56,169 nucleotides of DNA from Streptomyces sp. NRRL S-340 (GTDB lineage: Bacteria; Actinomycetota; Actinomycetes; Streptomycetales; Streptomycetaceae), in assembly GCF_000720185.1 (NCBI RefSeq), contig NZ_JOIY01000047.1, positions 1-56,169 on the forward strand, in the 5' to 3' direction. A program made the position numbers and the translations under genes. Of the stretch, positions 1 through 8,113 are shown in pieces (position 1 is the first letter of the stretch; each line of letters starts with the position of its first letter). The notes below the pieces were generated by a model. The model saw only the letters and a list, made by a program, of their open reading frames with translations. It did not search any database and was not told the DNA's origin.

Positions 1-250
1 TTTCCGACTCTATCAGATCTTTCCGATCCGATTTCCTCGGTGCTTTCCAGGTTCCCGCTCCGCTTTCGCTTCGCGTTTCCCTTTCCGGCGGCTCCGACTC
101 TATCAGATCTTTTTTGATCCGATTCCCGGTCGGGGGGTTTGTCTCGGGCTTCCGCGCTTTCGCTCGTCGGCCTTTCGACATTCACTACGCTAGCCGATTC
201 CCAGCCTGATTCATAATCGGGCTCGGCGGTTTCAAATTCGGACGTGCGAG
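1..250 (-). promoter_or_regulatory. Probable rRNA operon upstream leader region
   Basis: Read on the minus strand, this AT-richer stretch carries motifs I remember from the leader upstream of Streptomyces 16S rRNA genes, such as GATCTGATAGAGTCGGAAA and many short GGAAA/CGAAAG blocks. The 18-base motif TCCGACTCTATCAGATCT (plus strand) is present at 3-20 and again at 93-110. Each copy contains TAGAGT on the minus strand, which fits the actinobacterial -10 pattern TANNNT, but I find no good TTGAC box 17-18 bases upstream. The 16S gene would lie left of the window. The assignment rests on recalled similarity, not on an alignment. No protein or tRNA gene is visible in 1-373. Confidence 0.5.
3..110. 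repeat. Two copies of an 18-bp direct repeat
   Basis: TCCGACTCTATCAGATCT occurs at 3-20 and 93-110, exactly 90 bases apart. Each copy is followed by a second GATC site 9 to 10 bases after the first (16, 25, 106 and 116). It lies in the presumed rRNA leader. Confidence 0.9.
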
Positions 251-373
251 CACGCCAGAATCGACCCCGACGAAGGGGTGGTGACTAGAGAGTGGGTTGG
301 CCGCTCCGGCTGCAGGCGATCGCCGTACCCGGTTCAGCGGCTCGGGCCACATTACGCACCTTGCGGGGACGAG

Positions 374-1024
374 TCAACTTCGGCGCCGCTTGGGCACGTG
401 GGCGCGGTACGGGCTGACCGTCGGGTCGTCGGCGACCCAGTAACGCCAGGGGTGGACGTCGCCGTTGCCGCCCTCGCCGGCGACGCCGGTGCGCGGGCCG
501 TTGCGCAGCTGGCCGGAGGAGACCGGGGTCCCGGTCAGGATGCGGATCGGGGTGTCACCCGCGGCGCAGGCGTCGGTGCCGTCCAGGGCGCGGTCGACGC
601 CCAGGGCCGTGGCCAGCCGGGCGGGCCCCTTGGCCAGTTCCTTGTCGTTGCGCGCCGCCGGCCTGCGGGTGCGCGCCAGCTCGGCTCCTTCGACGATCTC
701 GCCGGCCCGGAGCAGGACCCCGCTCGCCCGGCCCTCCGGTCCGCAGACCAGGTTCATGCAGTGCCACATGCCGTAGGTGAAGTAGACGTACACGTGTCCG
801 GGAGGACCGAACATCACCGCGTTGCGGGCCGTGCGGCCGCGGTAGGCGTGGGAGCCCGGGTCGTTGGGACCGTCGTAGGCCTCGACCTCGGTGAGGCGCA
901 GCGCGATCGGGCCGTCGGGGGTCGTCCGGACGAGGATCCGCCCCAGGAGGTCCGGGGCGACGTCGAGGACGGGACGGTCGAAGAAGTCTCTGGGCAGTGG
1001 CGTACGGTCCGAGGGCGCGATCAT
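374..1024 (-). CDS. DNA-3-methyladenine glycosylase (AAG/MPG family)
   Basis: 216 residues, the usual size for bacterial members of the alkyladenine glycosylase family, which excise 3-methyladenine and related alkylated purines in base excision repair. Family blocks are clear: [22 protein letters not shown] near residues 42-63, which includes the catalytic Glu of [23 protein letters not shown] near 68-86; and WHCMNLVC. The ATG at 1024 starts [15 protein letters not shown], so the [15 protein letters not shown] block begins at the expected place. It is transcribed leftwards towards the presumed rRNA leader. Spo0M upstream is divergent, and 139 bases lie between the two starts. Family assignment is firm; substrate range is inferred. 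Confidence 0.95.
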   Translation of the reverse strand: MIAPSDRTPLPRDFFDRPVLDVAPDLLGRILVRTTPDGPIALRLTEVEAYDGPNDPGSHAYRGRTARNAVMFGPPGHVYVYFTYGMWHCMNLVCGPEGRASGVLLRAGEIVEGAELARTRRPAARNDKELAKGPARLATALGVDRALDGTDACAAGDTPIRILTGTPVSSGQLRNGPRTGVAGEGGNGDVHPWRYWVADDPTVSPYRAHVPKRRRS

Positions 1025-1163
1025 GGCTTCCGAGCGTAGTCCAGACGGGTGGGTGTCAAGGGCTGGTCAAGGATCCCTCCGCTTGCCAGGGTGTGGACGC
1101 GGAACCGGCCCGGGCCGGATCGCGCAAGTAGGGATCAGGGATCCACACCGTAGAGGGAGAGAC

Positions 1164-1946
1164 ATGGCGTTCAGGAAGCTGCTCGCGAGCCTTGGAGCGG
1201 GCGGGGCGTCCGTCGAGACCGAACTGCACGAGGTCAACGTCGTGCCGGGCGGGGTCGTGCAGGGCGAGGTGCGGATCCAGGGCGGATCCGTGAACCAGGC
1301 GATCGAGGGGCTGTCGGTCGGGCTCCAGGCCAAGGTCGAGGTGGAGAGCGGCGACGAGGAGTACAAGCAGGACATCGAGTTCACCAAGGTGCGGCTCGGC
1401 GGGGCCTTCGAGCTGCAGGCCGGCGCGGTGCACGCGGTGCCGTTCGGGCTGGAGATCCCGTGGGAGACGCCGGTCACGATGATCGACGGGCAGTCCCTGC
1501 GGGGCATGCACATCGGAGTGACCACGGAGCTGGCGATCGCCCGCGCGGTGGACTCCGGTGACCTCGACCCGATCAACGTGCACCCGATGCCGGCGCAGAA
1601 GGCGATCCTGGACGCGTTCATCCAGCTGGGCTTCCGCTTCAAGCACGCGGACATGGAGCGCGGTCACATCCGCGGGACGCGGCAGCGGCTGCCGTTCTAC
1701 CAGGAGATCGAGTTCTACCCTCCCTCGGAGTACCGGGGTCTGAACGAGGTCGAGCTGAGTTTCGTGGCCGACGAGCACGCGATGGACGTGGTGCTGGAGA
1801 TGGACAAGAAGCCCGGTCTGTTCAGCGAGGGCAGCGACACCTACCGCTCCTTCCAGGTCGGTCTGCACGACTACCAGCAGACCGACTGGGCGGCGTACCT
1901 CCACCAGTGGATCGCCGAGGTCGGCAGCAAGCGCAGCTGGTTCTAG
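1164..1946 (+). CDS. Spo0M family sporulation protein
   Basis: 260 residues. The start is the ATG at 1164, preceded by a purine-rich AGAGGGAGAGA site; upstream in-frame sequence runs antisense to the glycosylase gene and is not coding-like. The protein begins MAFRKLLASLGAGGASVETEL and continues with the arrestin-like beta-sandwich typical of Spo0M, including VVPGGVVQGEVRIQGG. The C-terminal part (AAYLHQWIAEVGSKRSWF) also fits the family. In Bacillus, Spo0M affects sporulation stage 0 and the cytoskeleton; in Streptomyces its role is poorly known. It stands alone, divergent from the glycosylase, with the PEBP gene 51 bases downstream on the same strand. Confidence 0.9.
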   Translation: MAFRKLLASLGAGGASVETELHEVNVVPGGVVQGEVRIQGGSVNQAIEGLSVGLQAKVEVESGDEEYKQDIEFTKVRLGGAFELQAGAVHAVPFGLEIPWETPVTMIDGQSLRGMHIGVTTELAIARAVDSGDLDPINVHPMPAQKAILDAFIQLGFRFKHADMERGHIRGTRQRLPFYQEIEFYPPSEYRGLNEVELSFVADEHAMDVVLEMDKKPGLFSEGSDTYRSFQVGLHDYQQTDWAAYLHQWIAEVGSKRSWF

Positions 1947-1997
1947 GACCTGTCCTAGGCTCGGTGGCGACAACAGGAACGATCAGGAGGTACCGAG

Positions 1998-2537
1998 GTG
2001 ACCGAGCTCAAGCGGCGGCCGCTCCCCCACGACTTCCACCCGCCCGTGCCGTCGTTCACGGTCACGAGCGACGACGTCCGGGAGGGGGCGACGCTCAAGG
2101 ACGCTCAGGTCCAGGCGGCGGGGAACACCTCTCCGCAGCTGCGCTGGGAGGGATTCCCGCCCGGGACCAAGAGCTTCGCCGTGACCTGCTACGACCCGGA
2201 CGCCCCCACGGGCAGCGGGTTCTGGCACTGGGTGCTGTTCGACATCCCGGCCTCGGTGACGGAACTGCCGGCGGGTGCCGGCGGCGGGAAGTTCGAGGGC
2301 CTGCCCGAGGGTGCCGTGCACGCGCGCAACGACTACGGCACGAAGGACTTCGGGGGTGCCGCGCCGCCGCCGGGTGACGGGCCGCACCGGTACGTCTTCA
2401 CGGTGTACGCCGTCGATCAGGACAAGCTCGGTCCGGACGCGGACGCCTCCCCGGCCGTGGTCGGCTTCAACCTGCGGTTCCACACGCTGGGCCGGGCCCA
2501 GCTGATCGGTGAGTACGAGGTGCCCGCCCAGGGCTGA
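1998..2537 (+). CDS. YbhB/YbcL (PEBP, Raf kinase inhibitor-like) protein
   Basis: 179 residues from a GTG start with a perfect AGGAGG at 1985-1990, eight bases upstream, which settles the start. It has the phosphatidylethanolamine-binding protein fold signatures: [23 protein letters not shown] near residues 49-71, [15 protein letters not shown] near 74-88, and [13 protein letters not shown] near 130-142. There is no signal peptide, so it is cytoplasmic. Bacterial members have no settled ligand; small anionic molecules or peptides are possible. It may be co-transcribed with spo0M, and a strong intrinsic terminator follows at 2575. Confidence 0.93.
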   Translation: MTELKRRPLPHDFHPPVPSFTVTSDDVREGATLKDAQVQAAGNTSPQLRWEGFPPGTKSFAVTCYDPDAPTGSGFWHWVLFDIPASVTELPAGAGGGKFEGLPEGAVHARNDYGTKDFGGAAPPPGDGPHRYVFTVYAVDQDKLGPDADASPAVVGFNLRFHTLGRAQLIGEYEVPAQG

Positions 2538-2574
2538 GACGCCCGCCGCGTGTTTCCACGTTCACCGAACGTTT

Positions 2575-2616
2575 GCCCGCCTCTGGTCTTGGAAGTGATC
2601 GGAGGCGGGCATTTTT
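2575..2616 (+). terminator. Rho-independent terminator after the PEBP gene
   Basis: Nine-base arms GCCCGCCTC (2575-2583) and GAGGCGGGC (2602-2610) pair perfectly across an 18-base loop and are followed by ATTTTT. The T-run is on the plus strand, so it ends the PEBP transcript. Confidence 0.88.
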
Positions 2617-2701
2617 ATTGCGTTGTCCATCCCGGCGCGCCCGTCCAGAGTTGATCCGGGCCCGCCGGGGGGTGGGCAGGTGCACACGGGAGGTGGGCCG
2701 G

Positions 2702-3208
2702 ATGCGGGACACGCTGGTGCTGAACGCGAGCTTCGAGCCGCTGTCGACGGTGACGCTGAACCGAGCCGTCGTGCTGGTGCTGCAGGACAAGGCCGTCGTG
2801 GAGCAGGCCCACCCCGAACTGCGCATGCGGGGAGCCGCGGTGGACATCCCGGCGCCCCGGGTGATCCGGCTGTGCCGGTATGTGCGGGTGCCGTTCCGAA
2901 GACAAGCACCGTGGTCGAGGCGGGGCGTGCTGGTACGGGACCGGCACCGGTGCGCGTACTGCGGGCGGCGGGCGACGACCGTGGACCACGTGGTGCCGCG
3001 CTCGCACGGCGGGCAGGACACCTGGCTGAACACAGTGGCCTCGTGCGCGGAGGACAACCACCGCAAGGCCGACCGGACTCCTCAGGAGGCGGGGATGCCG
3101 TTGCTGCGGACGCCGTTCGAGCCGACGCCGGCGGACGCGATGCTGTTCGCGCTGGGGGCGGACGAACTCGCGGCGCTGCCCCAGTGGTTGGGCCGGGAGG
3201 CCGCCTGA
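2702..3208 (+). CDS. HNH endonuclease family protein
   Basis: 168 residues, starting at the ATG at 2702 behind a GGGAGGTGGG site. The N-terminal half (MRDTLVLNASFEPLSTVTLN) is typical of a widespread actinobacterial HNH family. The nuclease core follows: LVRDRHRCAYCGRRATTVDHVVPRS near residues 77-101, with the CxxC zinc knuckle and the DH of the HNH motif, and then the Asn/His of EDNHRKADRTPQEAGM near 117-132. No restriction methylase or toxin partner is adjacent, so a housekeeping or repair role is likelier than restriction. It converges on the SPFH gene. Confidence 0.9.
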   Translation: MRDTLVLNASFEPLSTVTLNRAVVLVLQDKAVVEQAHPELRMRGAAVDIPAPRVIRLCRYVRVPFRRQAPWSRRGVLVRDRHRCAYCGRRATTVDHVVPRSHGGQDTWLNTVASCAEDNHRKADRTPQEAGMPLLRTPFEPTPADAMLFALGADELAALPQWLGREAA

Positions 3209-3270
3209 CGCCTCGCCGCCGGAGTGCCGCCGTGCGCCGGCCGCTTGAGGTGTCCGTGGCCGGCCGTCCG

Positions 3271-3301
3271 GTTCCCCGCGCCCTGGGCGGGTGCGGGGAA
3301 C
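3271..3301. terminator. Hairpin between convergent HNH and SPFH genes
   Basis: Nine-base perfect arms GTTCCCCGC (3271-3279) and GCGGGGAAC (3293-3301) surround a 13-base loop. There is no T-run on either strand, as is common in Streptomyces. It sits in the 117-base gap between two convergent genes and probably serves both. Confidence 0.6.
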
Positions 3302-3325
3302 GTCGTCGCTTCCCTGGTGCCCCGG

Positions 3326-4318
3326 TCAGTCGATGAAGGGCTTCTCGCGGCGTTCCGAGGGGCTGTTCCTGCCGTCGTTCTGGGCGGGCACGGTGTTGCC
3401 CCCGCCGTTGCCGCCTCCGTTGCCGCCGCCCGAATTGCCGCCCAGGGAGCCGAAGTTGCCCATGGCGCCGGACAGGCCCTTGAGGGCGTCGCCGATCTCG
3501 CTGGGGACGATCCAGAGCTTGTTGGCGTCGCCTTCGGCGATCTTGGGGAGCATCTGGAGGTACTGGTAGGAGAGGAGCTTCTGGTCCGGGTCGCCGGCGT
3601 GGATGGCCTCGAAGACCGTGCGGACGGCCTGGGCCTCGCCCTCGGCGCGCAGCGCGGCGGCCTTGGCCTCACCTTCGGCGCGCAGGATCTGGGACTGCTT
3701 CTCGCCCTCGGCGCGCAGGATCTCGGACTGGCGGACACCTTCGGCCTGGAGGATGGCGGCGCGCTTGTCACGGTCGGCGCGCATCTGCTTCTCCATCGAG
3801 TCCTGGATGGAGGTGGGCGGCTCGATGGCCTTCAGTTCCACGCGGTTGACGCGGATGCCCCACTTGCCGGTGGCCTCGTCGAGGACGCCGCGCAGGGCCG
3901 CGTTGATCTCCTCGCGGGAGGTGAGGGTGCGCTCCAGGTCCATGCCGCCGATGATGTTGCGCAGGGTGGTGACGGTGAGCTGCTCGATCGCCTGGATGTA
4001 GCTGGCGACCTCGTAGGTGGCGGCCCGGGCGTCGGTCACCTGGTAGTAGATGACGGTGTCGATGTTGACGACCAGGTTGTCCTGGGTGATCACCGGCTGC
4101 GGGGGGAACGGCACGACCTGTTCGCGCAGGTCGATGCGGTTGCGGATGGTGTCGATGAACGGGACGACGATGTTGAGGCCCGCGTTGAGCGTGCGCGTGT
4201 AGCGGCCGAAGCGCTCCACGATGGCCGCGCTGGCCTGCGGGATGACCTGGATGGTCTTGATCAGGGCGATGAAGACCAACACCACCAGAATGATCAGGAC
4301 GATGATGACCGGTTCCAT
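3326..4318 (-). CDS. SPFH/Band 7 (stomatin/prohibitin-like) membrane protein
   Basis: 330 residues. An N-terminal membrane helix (MEPVIIVLIILVVLVFIALI) is followed by the SPFH domain: IQVIPQASAAIVERFGRYTRTL, then VVPFIDTIRNRIDLREQVV, then the stomatin motif region around VTTLRNIIGGMDLERTLTSRE. A coiled coil follows with four variants of ILRAEGE (residues about 190-240). The C-terminus is a Gly/Asn-rich linker with repeated GGNGGGN, ending EKPFID. Such proteins form membrane microdomain scaffolds. The NfeD gene lies just upstream on the same strand, the classic NfeD-SPFH pairing. Function here is inferred from the family. Confidence 0.95.
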   Translation of the reverse strand: MEPVIIVLIILVVLVFIALIKTIQVIPQASAAIVERFGRYTRTLNAGLNIVVPFIDTIRNRIDLREQVVPFPPQPVITQDNLVVNIDTVIYYQVTDARAATYEVASYIQAIEQLTVTTLRNIIGGMDLERTLTSREEINAALRGVLDEATGKWGIRVNRVELKAIEPPTSIQDSMEKQMRADRDKRAAILQAEGVRQSEILRAEGEKQSQILRAEGEAKAAALRAEGEAQAVRTVFEAIHAGDPDQKLLSYQYLQMLPKIAEGDANKLWIVPSEIGDALKGLSGAMGNFGSLGGNSGGGNGGGNGGGNTVPAQNDGRNSPSERREKPFID

Positions 4319-4447
4319 CGACGGCTCCCTGTCCCCTTCTCCGCCTCGGCGCTTTCGGAAGATCTTATTGGGCTCTTGCGGCTGTTGAAGATCTTGCTGG
4401 TCGAGTCTGACAGACCGTCGTCCGCCTCGTGGGGTGTTCGGTGCAGG

Positions 4448-4879
4448 TCACATGACGACGGCGGTGGCTCCTTCGATGTCGACCACGTCGACTTCGGCAC
4501 CCGCCTCGTAGACGCGGTCGGTGTCCAGTGCCCGGGCGGACCAGATCTCCCCGGCGAGCTTGATGCGGCCGCCGGAGCCGTCGACGCGTTCGAGGACGAC
4601 GGCTTGCCGGCCTTTCAGCGCCTCGATGCCGGTGGCCAGGCGCGGGCTCTGCCTGCTGTGCCGGGCCGCGATGGGGCGTACGACGGCGATGAGGGCGACG
4701 GAGACGGCGAGGAAGACGATGACCTGGACGACGGTTCCCAGGCCGAAGCCGGCGGTGACCGCGGCGGCGACGGCGCCGACCGCGAGCATGCCGAACTCCG
4801 GCATCGCGGTCACCACGAGCGGGATTCCGAGCGCAGCCGCGCCGACGAGCCACCACACCCATGCGTCGATGTCGTTCAC
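4448..4879 (-). CDS. NfeD family membrane protein
   Basis: 143 residues, the short NfeD class without the protease domain. Hydrophobic segments at about residues 8-27, 29-47 and 50-68 (for example VVQVIVFLAVSVALIAVV) are followed by a soluble OB-fold domain from about residue 80 (ALKGRQAVVLERVDGSGGRIKLAGEIWSARAL). NfeD proteins partner SPFH proteins, whose gene lies 129 bases downstream on the same strand. The ATG at 4879 gives MNDIDAWVWWLVGAAALG, with a membrane helix beginning at the expected place. Confidence 0.93.
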   Translation of the reverse strand: MNDIDAWVWWLVGAAALGIPLVVTAMPEFGMLAVGAVAAAVTAGFGLGTVVQVIVFLAVSVALIAVVRPIAARHSRQSPRLATGIEALKGRQAVVLERVDGSGGRIKLAGEIWSARALDTDRVYEAGAEVDVVDIEGATAVVM

Positions 4880-5043
4880 ATGGTCATGGTAGGTCCGCGG
4901 GCCGGGTGGCGGACAGGGCGCACGGGGGGCGGCTCAGGGCGGGGAGCCCGGGAGACGGTCGGCAACCGGCGCCGGGACGGCGGCCGTTGGGGGCGGGGGC
5001 GCGTGACGCGTGGGCGCGGGTGGAGGGTCGGGGCGGGCGGACG

Positions 5044-5841
5044 TCAGGTCAGCGGGAGGCCCTGGGCGGTCCAGCGGTCGCCGACCTGCTCGACGACGAG
5101 CGGGAGTCCGAAGCAGCGCGAGAGGTTGCGGGACGTCAGCTCCAGCTCCAGGGGGCCCGCGGCGAGCACCTTGCCCTGGTTGATCATCAGGACGTGGGTG
5201 AAGCCGGGCGCGATCTCCTCGACATGGTGGGTGACCATGATCATGGAGGGGGCGATCGGGTCGCGGGCGAGCCGGCCGAGGCGGCGGACCAGGTCCTCGC
5301 GGCCGCCGAGGTCGAGGCCGGCGGCGGGCTCGTCCAGGAGCAGCAGTTCGGGGTCGGTCATGAGGGCGCGGGCGATGAGGGTGCGCTTGCGCTCGCCCTC
5401 GGAGAGGGTGCCGAAGCGGCGGTCGAGGTACTCGGTCATGCCGAGGCGGTCGAGGAAGGCGCGGGCGCGCTGCTCGTCGACGTCCTCGTACTCCTCCTGC
5501 CAGCCGGCGGTCATGCCGTACGCGGCGGTCAGCACGGTCTGCAGGACGGTCTGGCGCTTGGGGAGCTTCTCGGCCATGGCGATGCCCGCCATGCCGATGC
5601 GGGGGCGCAGTTCGAAGACGTCGGTGCCGGGCTTGCCGAGGGTCTCGCCGAGGATGGTGGCGGTGCCCTTGCTGGGGTAGAGGTAGCTGGAGGCGACGTT
5701 GAGGAGGGTGGTCTTGCCGGCGCCGTTCGGGCCGAGGATGACCCAGCGCTCGCCCTCCTTGACCGACCAGGAGACCTGGTCCACCAGAGCCCGGTCCTCG
5801 CGGACCACGGATACGTCCTGAAGCTCCAGAACATCGCTCAT
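5044..5841 (-). CDS. ABC transporter ATP-binding protein
   Basis: 265 residues, a single nucleotide-binding domain. Walker A GPNGAGKTT is near residues 37-45, the signature motif LSEGERKRTLIARAL is near 146-160, Walker B LLLLDEPAAGLD near 166-177, and the switch His is in MVTHHVEEI. The chain ends with GLPLVVEQVGDRWTAQGLPLT. No permease gene is adjacent, so the partner is unknown; the domain resembles stand-alone ModF/YlmA-type ATPases. It lies 164 bases upstream of nfeD on the same strand. The 5' side faces the divergent unknown gene at 5992. Confidence 0.9.
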   Translation of the reverse strand: MSDVLELQDVSVVREDRALVDQVSWSVKEGERWVILGPNGAGKTTLLNVASSYLYPSKGTATILGETLGKPGTDVFELRPRIGMAGIAMAEKLPKRQTVLQTVLTAAYGMTAGWQEEYEDVDEQRARAFLDRLGMTEYLDRRFGTLSEGERKRTLIARALMTDPELLLLDEPAAGLDLGGREDLVRRLGRLARDPIAPSMIMVTHHVEEIAPGFTHVLMINQGKVLAAGPLELELTSRNLSRCFGLPLVVEQVGDRWTAQGLPLT

Positions 5842-5991
5842 GAGCGCGTTGTCTCCCCTTGCAGTGTGCCGCCGGTCTCGGCTGGCGTACGCCTGTGGCT
5901 CGGTCCGCCGCGCCGGTGGGCGCAGCCCCCACCGAATCTACGCCACCGGCCGGGCGGGCTGTTCCATCGGTCTGGTCCTTAGGGTGGACGC

Positions 5992-6780
5992 ATGCTCTCG
6001 GAACCGCGTTCTGGACGCCTAGCAGCTTGGGGAAATGCCCTTCTCGCCGGACTTGTCTCTCCGGATGACGCCGTGCTCGCCGTGGTGGGTGAGGACGCCG
6101 TCCACCGGGTGGCGGGACTGCCCGGTGAGGCGGGGCCGGTCGGGCTCACGCTCGCGCTGGGGCGGCTGCGCTCCCTGGGGGTGGGCGCCCTGCGGGTGGC
6201 GCTGCCGGCGCCGGGGCATCCGCTGGGGCTGAGCGGTCCGCCGGAGTTCAACGCGCGGGCGCTGGACGCCGGGGAGGCGGTCGTCTGTCACGGGGCCGCG
6301 TTCGGGCTGGTGCCCGAGGTGCACGAGGCCGGGCCCGCGGGTGATGTGCACGCCGAGGTGGTGTGGCACGTGCTGCCGGTGCGGGAGGCGCCGCCCGCGG
6401 ACGTGCCGTCGCTGGGCGAGGCCGAGCGGGAGCTGGCCGAGGCGCTGCGGGAGGCGACGGAGGTGCTGGCGCGGCTGGACGTGGCCGCGTCGGGGCCGGT
6501 GGCGGAGGCGGCGATCGACGCGTACCGGGCGCGGGCCGAGCGCGGCAGGGAGGTGCTGGCGCCGGGGTATCCGCCGCGGGCGGTGCGGGTGCTCGAGCTC
6601 GCGCAGCGGGTGGGGCTGCTGGTGTCGCTGGCGTACGGGAACGGGCACGGGGGTGCGGTGAGCGCGTCCGAGATGGCCGCGCGGGGGGCCGCGCTGCGGC
6701 CGGTGGAGCGAACGGCCCGGCGGGCGCAGGTGGCTGCGTACAACTCCGTGGTGGAGGAGCGGGAGAAGGGGGTGCGGTGA
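5992..6780 (+). CDS. Conserved hypothetical protein (unknown function)
   Basis: 262 residues, strong GC3 codon bias, and ATG at 5992. I do not recognise a catalytic motif. The N-terminal 120 residues look like an alpha/beta fold (DAVLAVVGEDAVHRVAG, LTLALGRLRSLGVGALRVALP). The C-terminal half is helical and charged, with EAERELAEALREATEVLARL near 143-162. There is no signal peptide or membrane helix. I believe collinear genes exist in other streptomycetes. It is divergent from the ABC ATPase and convergent with chpE. Confidence 0.8.
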   Translation: MLSEPRSGRLAAWGNALLAGLVSPDDAVLAVVGEDAVHRVAGLPGEAGPVGLTLALGRLRSLGVGALRVALPAPGHPLGLSGPPEFNARALDAGEAVVCHGAAFGLVPEVHEAGPAGDVHAEVVWHVLPVREAPPADVPSLGEAERELAEALREATEVLARLDVAASGPVAEAAIDAYRARAERGREVLAPGYPPRAVRVLELAQRVGLLVSLAYGNGHGGAVSASEMAARGAALRPVERTARRAQVAAYNSVVEEREKGVR

Positions 6781-6992
6781 GAGGGGACGGCGGTCTGTTC
6801 CCGCGCGGGTGCGAGCGGCGGTGCTGTGCCGTGCTCCCCCGGGCCCCGCTGTGGGGCTGAGCGGTCTCGTCCTCGAACGCCGGACGGACCGACTGCGCCG
6901 GCCTGTGTGGCCGTCACCGGCCCCTCCGGTCCTTTCGGCCCGTCCGGCTCCGCGGCCCTGCCGCAGGGTCCGGGGGTCCGGGCACACCGACC

Positions 6993-7019
6993 GGCCTCCC
7001 GGGGCTGACCCGGGAGGCC
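6993..7019. terminator. Hairpin between convergent unknown gene and chpE
   Basis: Eleven-base perfect arms GGCCTCCCGGG (6993-7003) and CCCGGGAGGCC (7009-7019) surround the loop GCTGA. There is no T-tail. It lies 27 bases downstream of the chpE stop. Nothing else is recognised in 6781-7046. Confidence 0.7.
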
Positions 7020-7046
7020 GTGGGCATCAGTGGTGACGCGCCGGTC

Positions 7047-7292
7047 TCAGTGGTTGAGGCCGAGGTTGCCGAAGGCCGGGTTCAGCACGCCGATGACGTT
7101 GACGCTGTTGCCGACGGCGTTGACCGGGATGTGGATCGGGGCCTGGATGACGTTGCCCGAGACGACGCCCGGGGAGGCCTTGGCCGCACCGGCGGCCGCG
7201 GCGCCGTCATGGGCGGAGGCCATTCCGGCACCGGCGGCCACGAGCCCGCCGGCCACCATCGTCACAGCCGCTGCCTTCTTCAGGTTCTTCAC
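7047..7292 (-). CDS. chpE: Short chaplin, ChpE-type
   Basis: 81 residues from a GTG at 7292 with a perfect AGGAGG (minus strand, 7306-7301) eight bases upstream. It has a Sec signal peptide: VKNLKKAAAVTMVAGGLVAA then GAGMASA. One chaplin domain follows: SPGVVSGNVIQAPIHIPVNA through NSVNVIGVLNPAFGNLGLNH. The domain lacks the two cysteines found in most chaplins, which is characteristic of ChpE. Chaplins self-assemble into amyloid fibrils on aerial hyphae and spores. No long-chaplin sorting signal is present. The NarL-type two-component pair lies upstream on the same strand. Confidence 0.95.
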   Translation of the reverse strand: MKNLKKAAAVTMVAGGLVAAGAGMASAHDGAAAAGAAKASPGVVSGNVIQAPIHIPVNAVGNSVNVIGVLNPAFGNLGLNH

Positions 7293-7471
7293 GCTTGAGT
7301 CCTCCTGGTGATCGCCACGGCAGTCGCCGCAGCACGCACTGGAGAACGGCCGGGGGCCGCGGAGGTTGCGCCATCCGGGGGACATTCCCACGACGGTATG
7401 AATCTCAGTCCGGAAGGGAACGCTCCGCGTTGCCGGACGGGGTGGCTCAGGGGTGTGCCGAGGGGGGCGTT

Positions 7472-8113
7472 TCAGCCGGTCACGCCATGGCGTACGGCCC
7501 ACAGCGCGGCCTGGGTGCGGTCCGCCAGGTCGAGCTTCATCAGGATGTTCGACACGTGGGTCTTGACGGTCTTCTCGGACAGGACGAGGGCGCGGGCGAT
7601 CTCCCGGTTGGAACGGCCGTCCGCTATCAGGCCCAGCACCTCCCGCTCCCGGTCGGTGAGGGAGGTCCCGCGGCCCTGGCCGGAGTGGGTCTCCTCCTGT
7701 GACAGCAGAGCACCGGCGACCTCCGGCTGGAGCAGGATGTGGCCGGCGTGCACCGAGCGGATGGCACCGGCGAGCGCGTCGGGGTCCACGTCCTTGTAGA
7801 CGTACCCGGCGGCGCCCGCGCGCAGGGCCGGGACCACCGTGCGCTGCTCGGTGAAGCTGGTGACGATGAGCACGCGCGCGGGGTTGCCGAGTTCGCGCAG
7901 CCGGCGCAGCGCGTCCACGCCGTCCATCACGGGCATCTTGACGTCCATGAGGACCACGTCGGGTCTCAGTTCCTCGGCCCGGTCGACACCCTCGGCGCCG
8001 TCCGCCGCCTCGCCGACGACCTCGATGTCGTCCTGCACCTCCAGAAAGGTGCGCAGGCCCCGGCGGACCACTTGGTGGTCGTCGACGACCAGCACCTTGA
8101 TTGCGTCAGCCAC
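7472..8113 (-). CDS. LuxR/NarL-family response regulator
   Basis: 213 residues from the GTG at 8113. The receiver domain (about 1-120) has the acidic pair in VLVVDDHQ and the phosphoacceptor Asp57 in VVLMDVKMPVMDG; VTSFTEQR and the Lys in VYKDVD complete it. The C-terminal LuxR helix-turn-helix begins LTDREREVLGLIADGRSN near residue 148 and continues IARALVLSEKTVKTHVSNIL. It overlaps the sensor kinase stop by eight bases, so the two are translationally coupled. The chaplin gene is 179 bases downstream, so development-linked targets are possible but unproved. Confidence 0.95.
   Translation of the reverse strand: MADAIKVLVVDDHQVVRRGLRTFLEVQDDIEVVGEAADGAEGVDRAEELRPDVVLMDVKMPVMDGVDALRRLRELGNPARVLIVTSFTEQRTVVPALRAGAAGYVYKDVDPDALAGAIRSVHAGHILLQPEVAGALLSQEETHSGQGRGTSLTDREREVLGLIADGRSNREIARALVLSEKTVKTHVSNILMKLDLADRTQAALWAVRHGVTG

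Noticed and set aside
1..373. tRNA gene or phage attachment site at the left edge
   Set aside because: No cloverleaf can be drawn and no integrase is present; the motifs fit an rRNA leader better.
3224..5680. Long plus-strand open frame opposite SPFH, NfeD and ABC genes
   Set aside because: Antisense to three genes with clear domains; no family resemblance.
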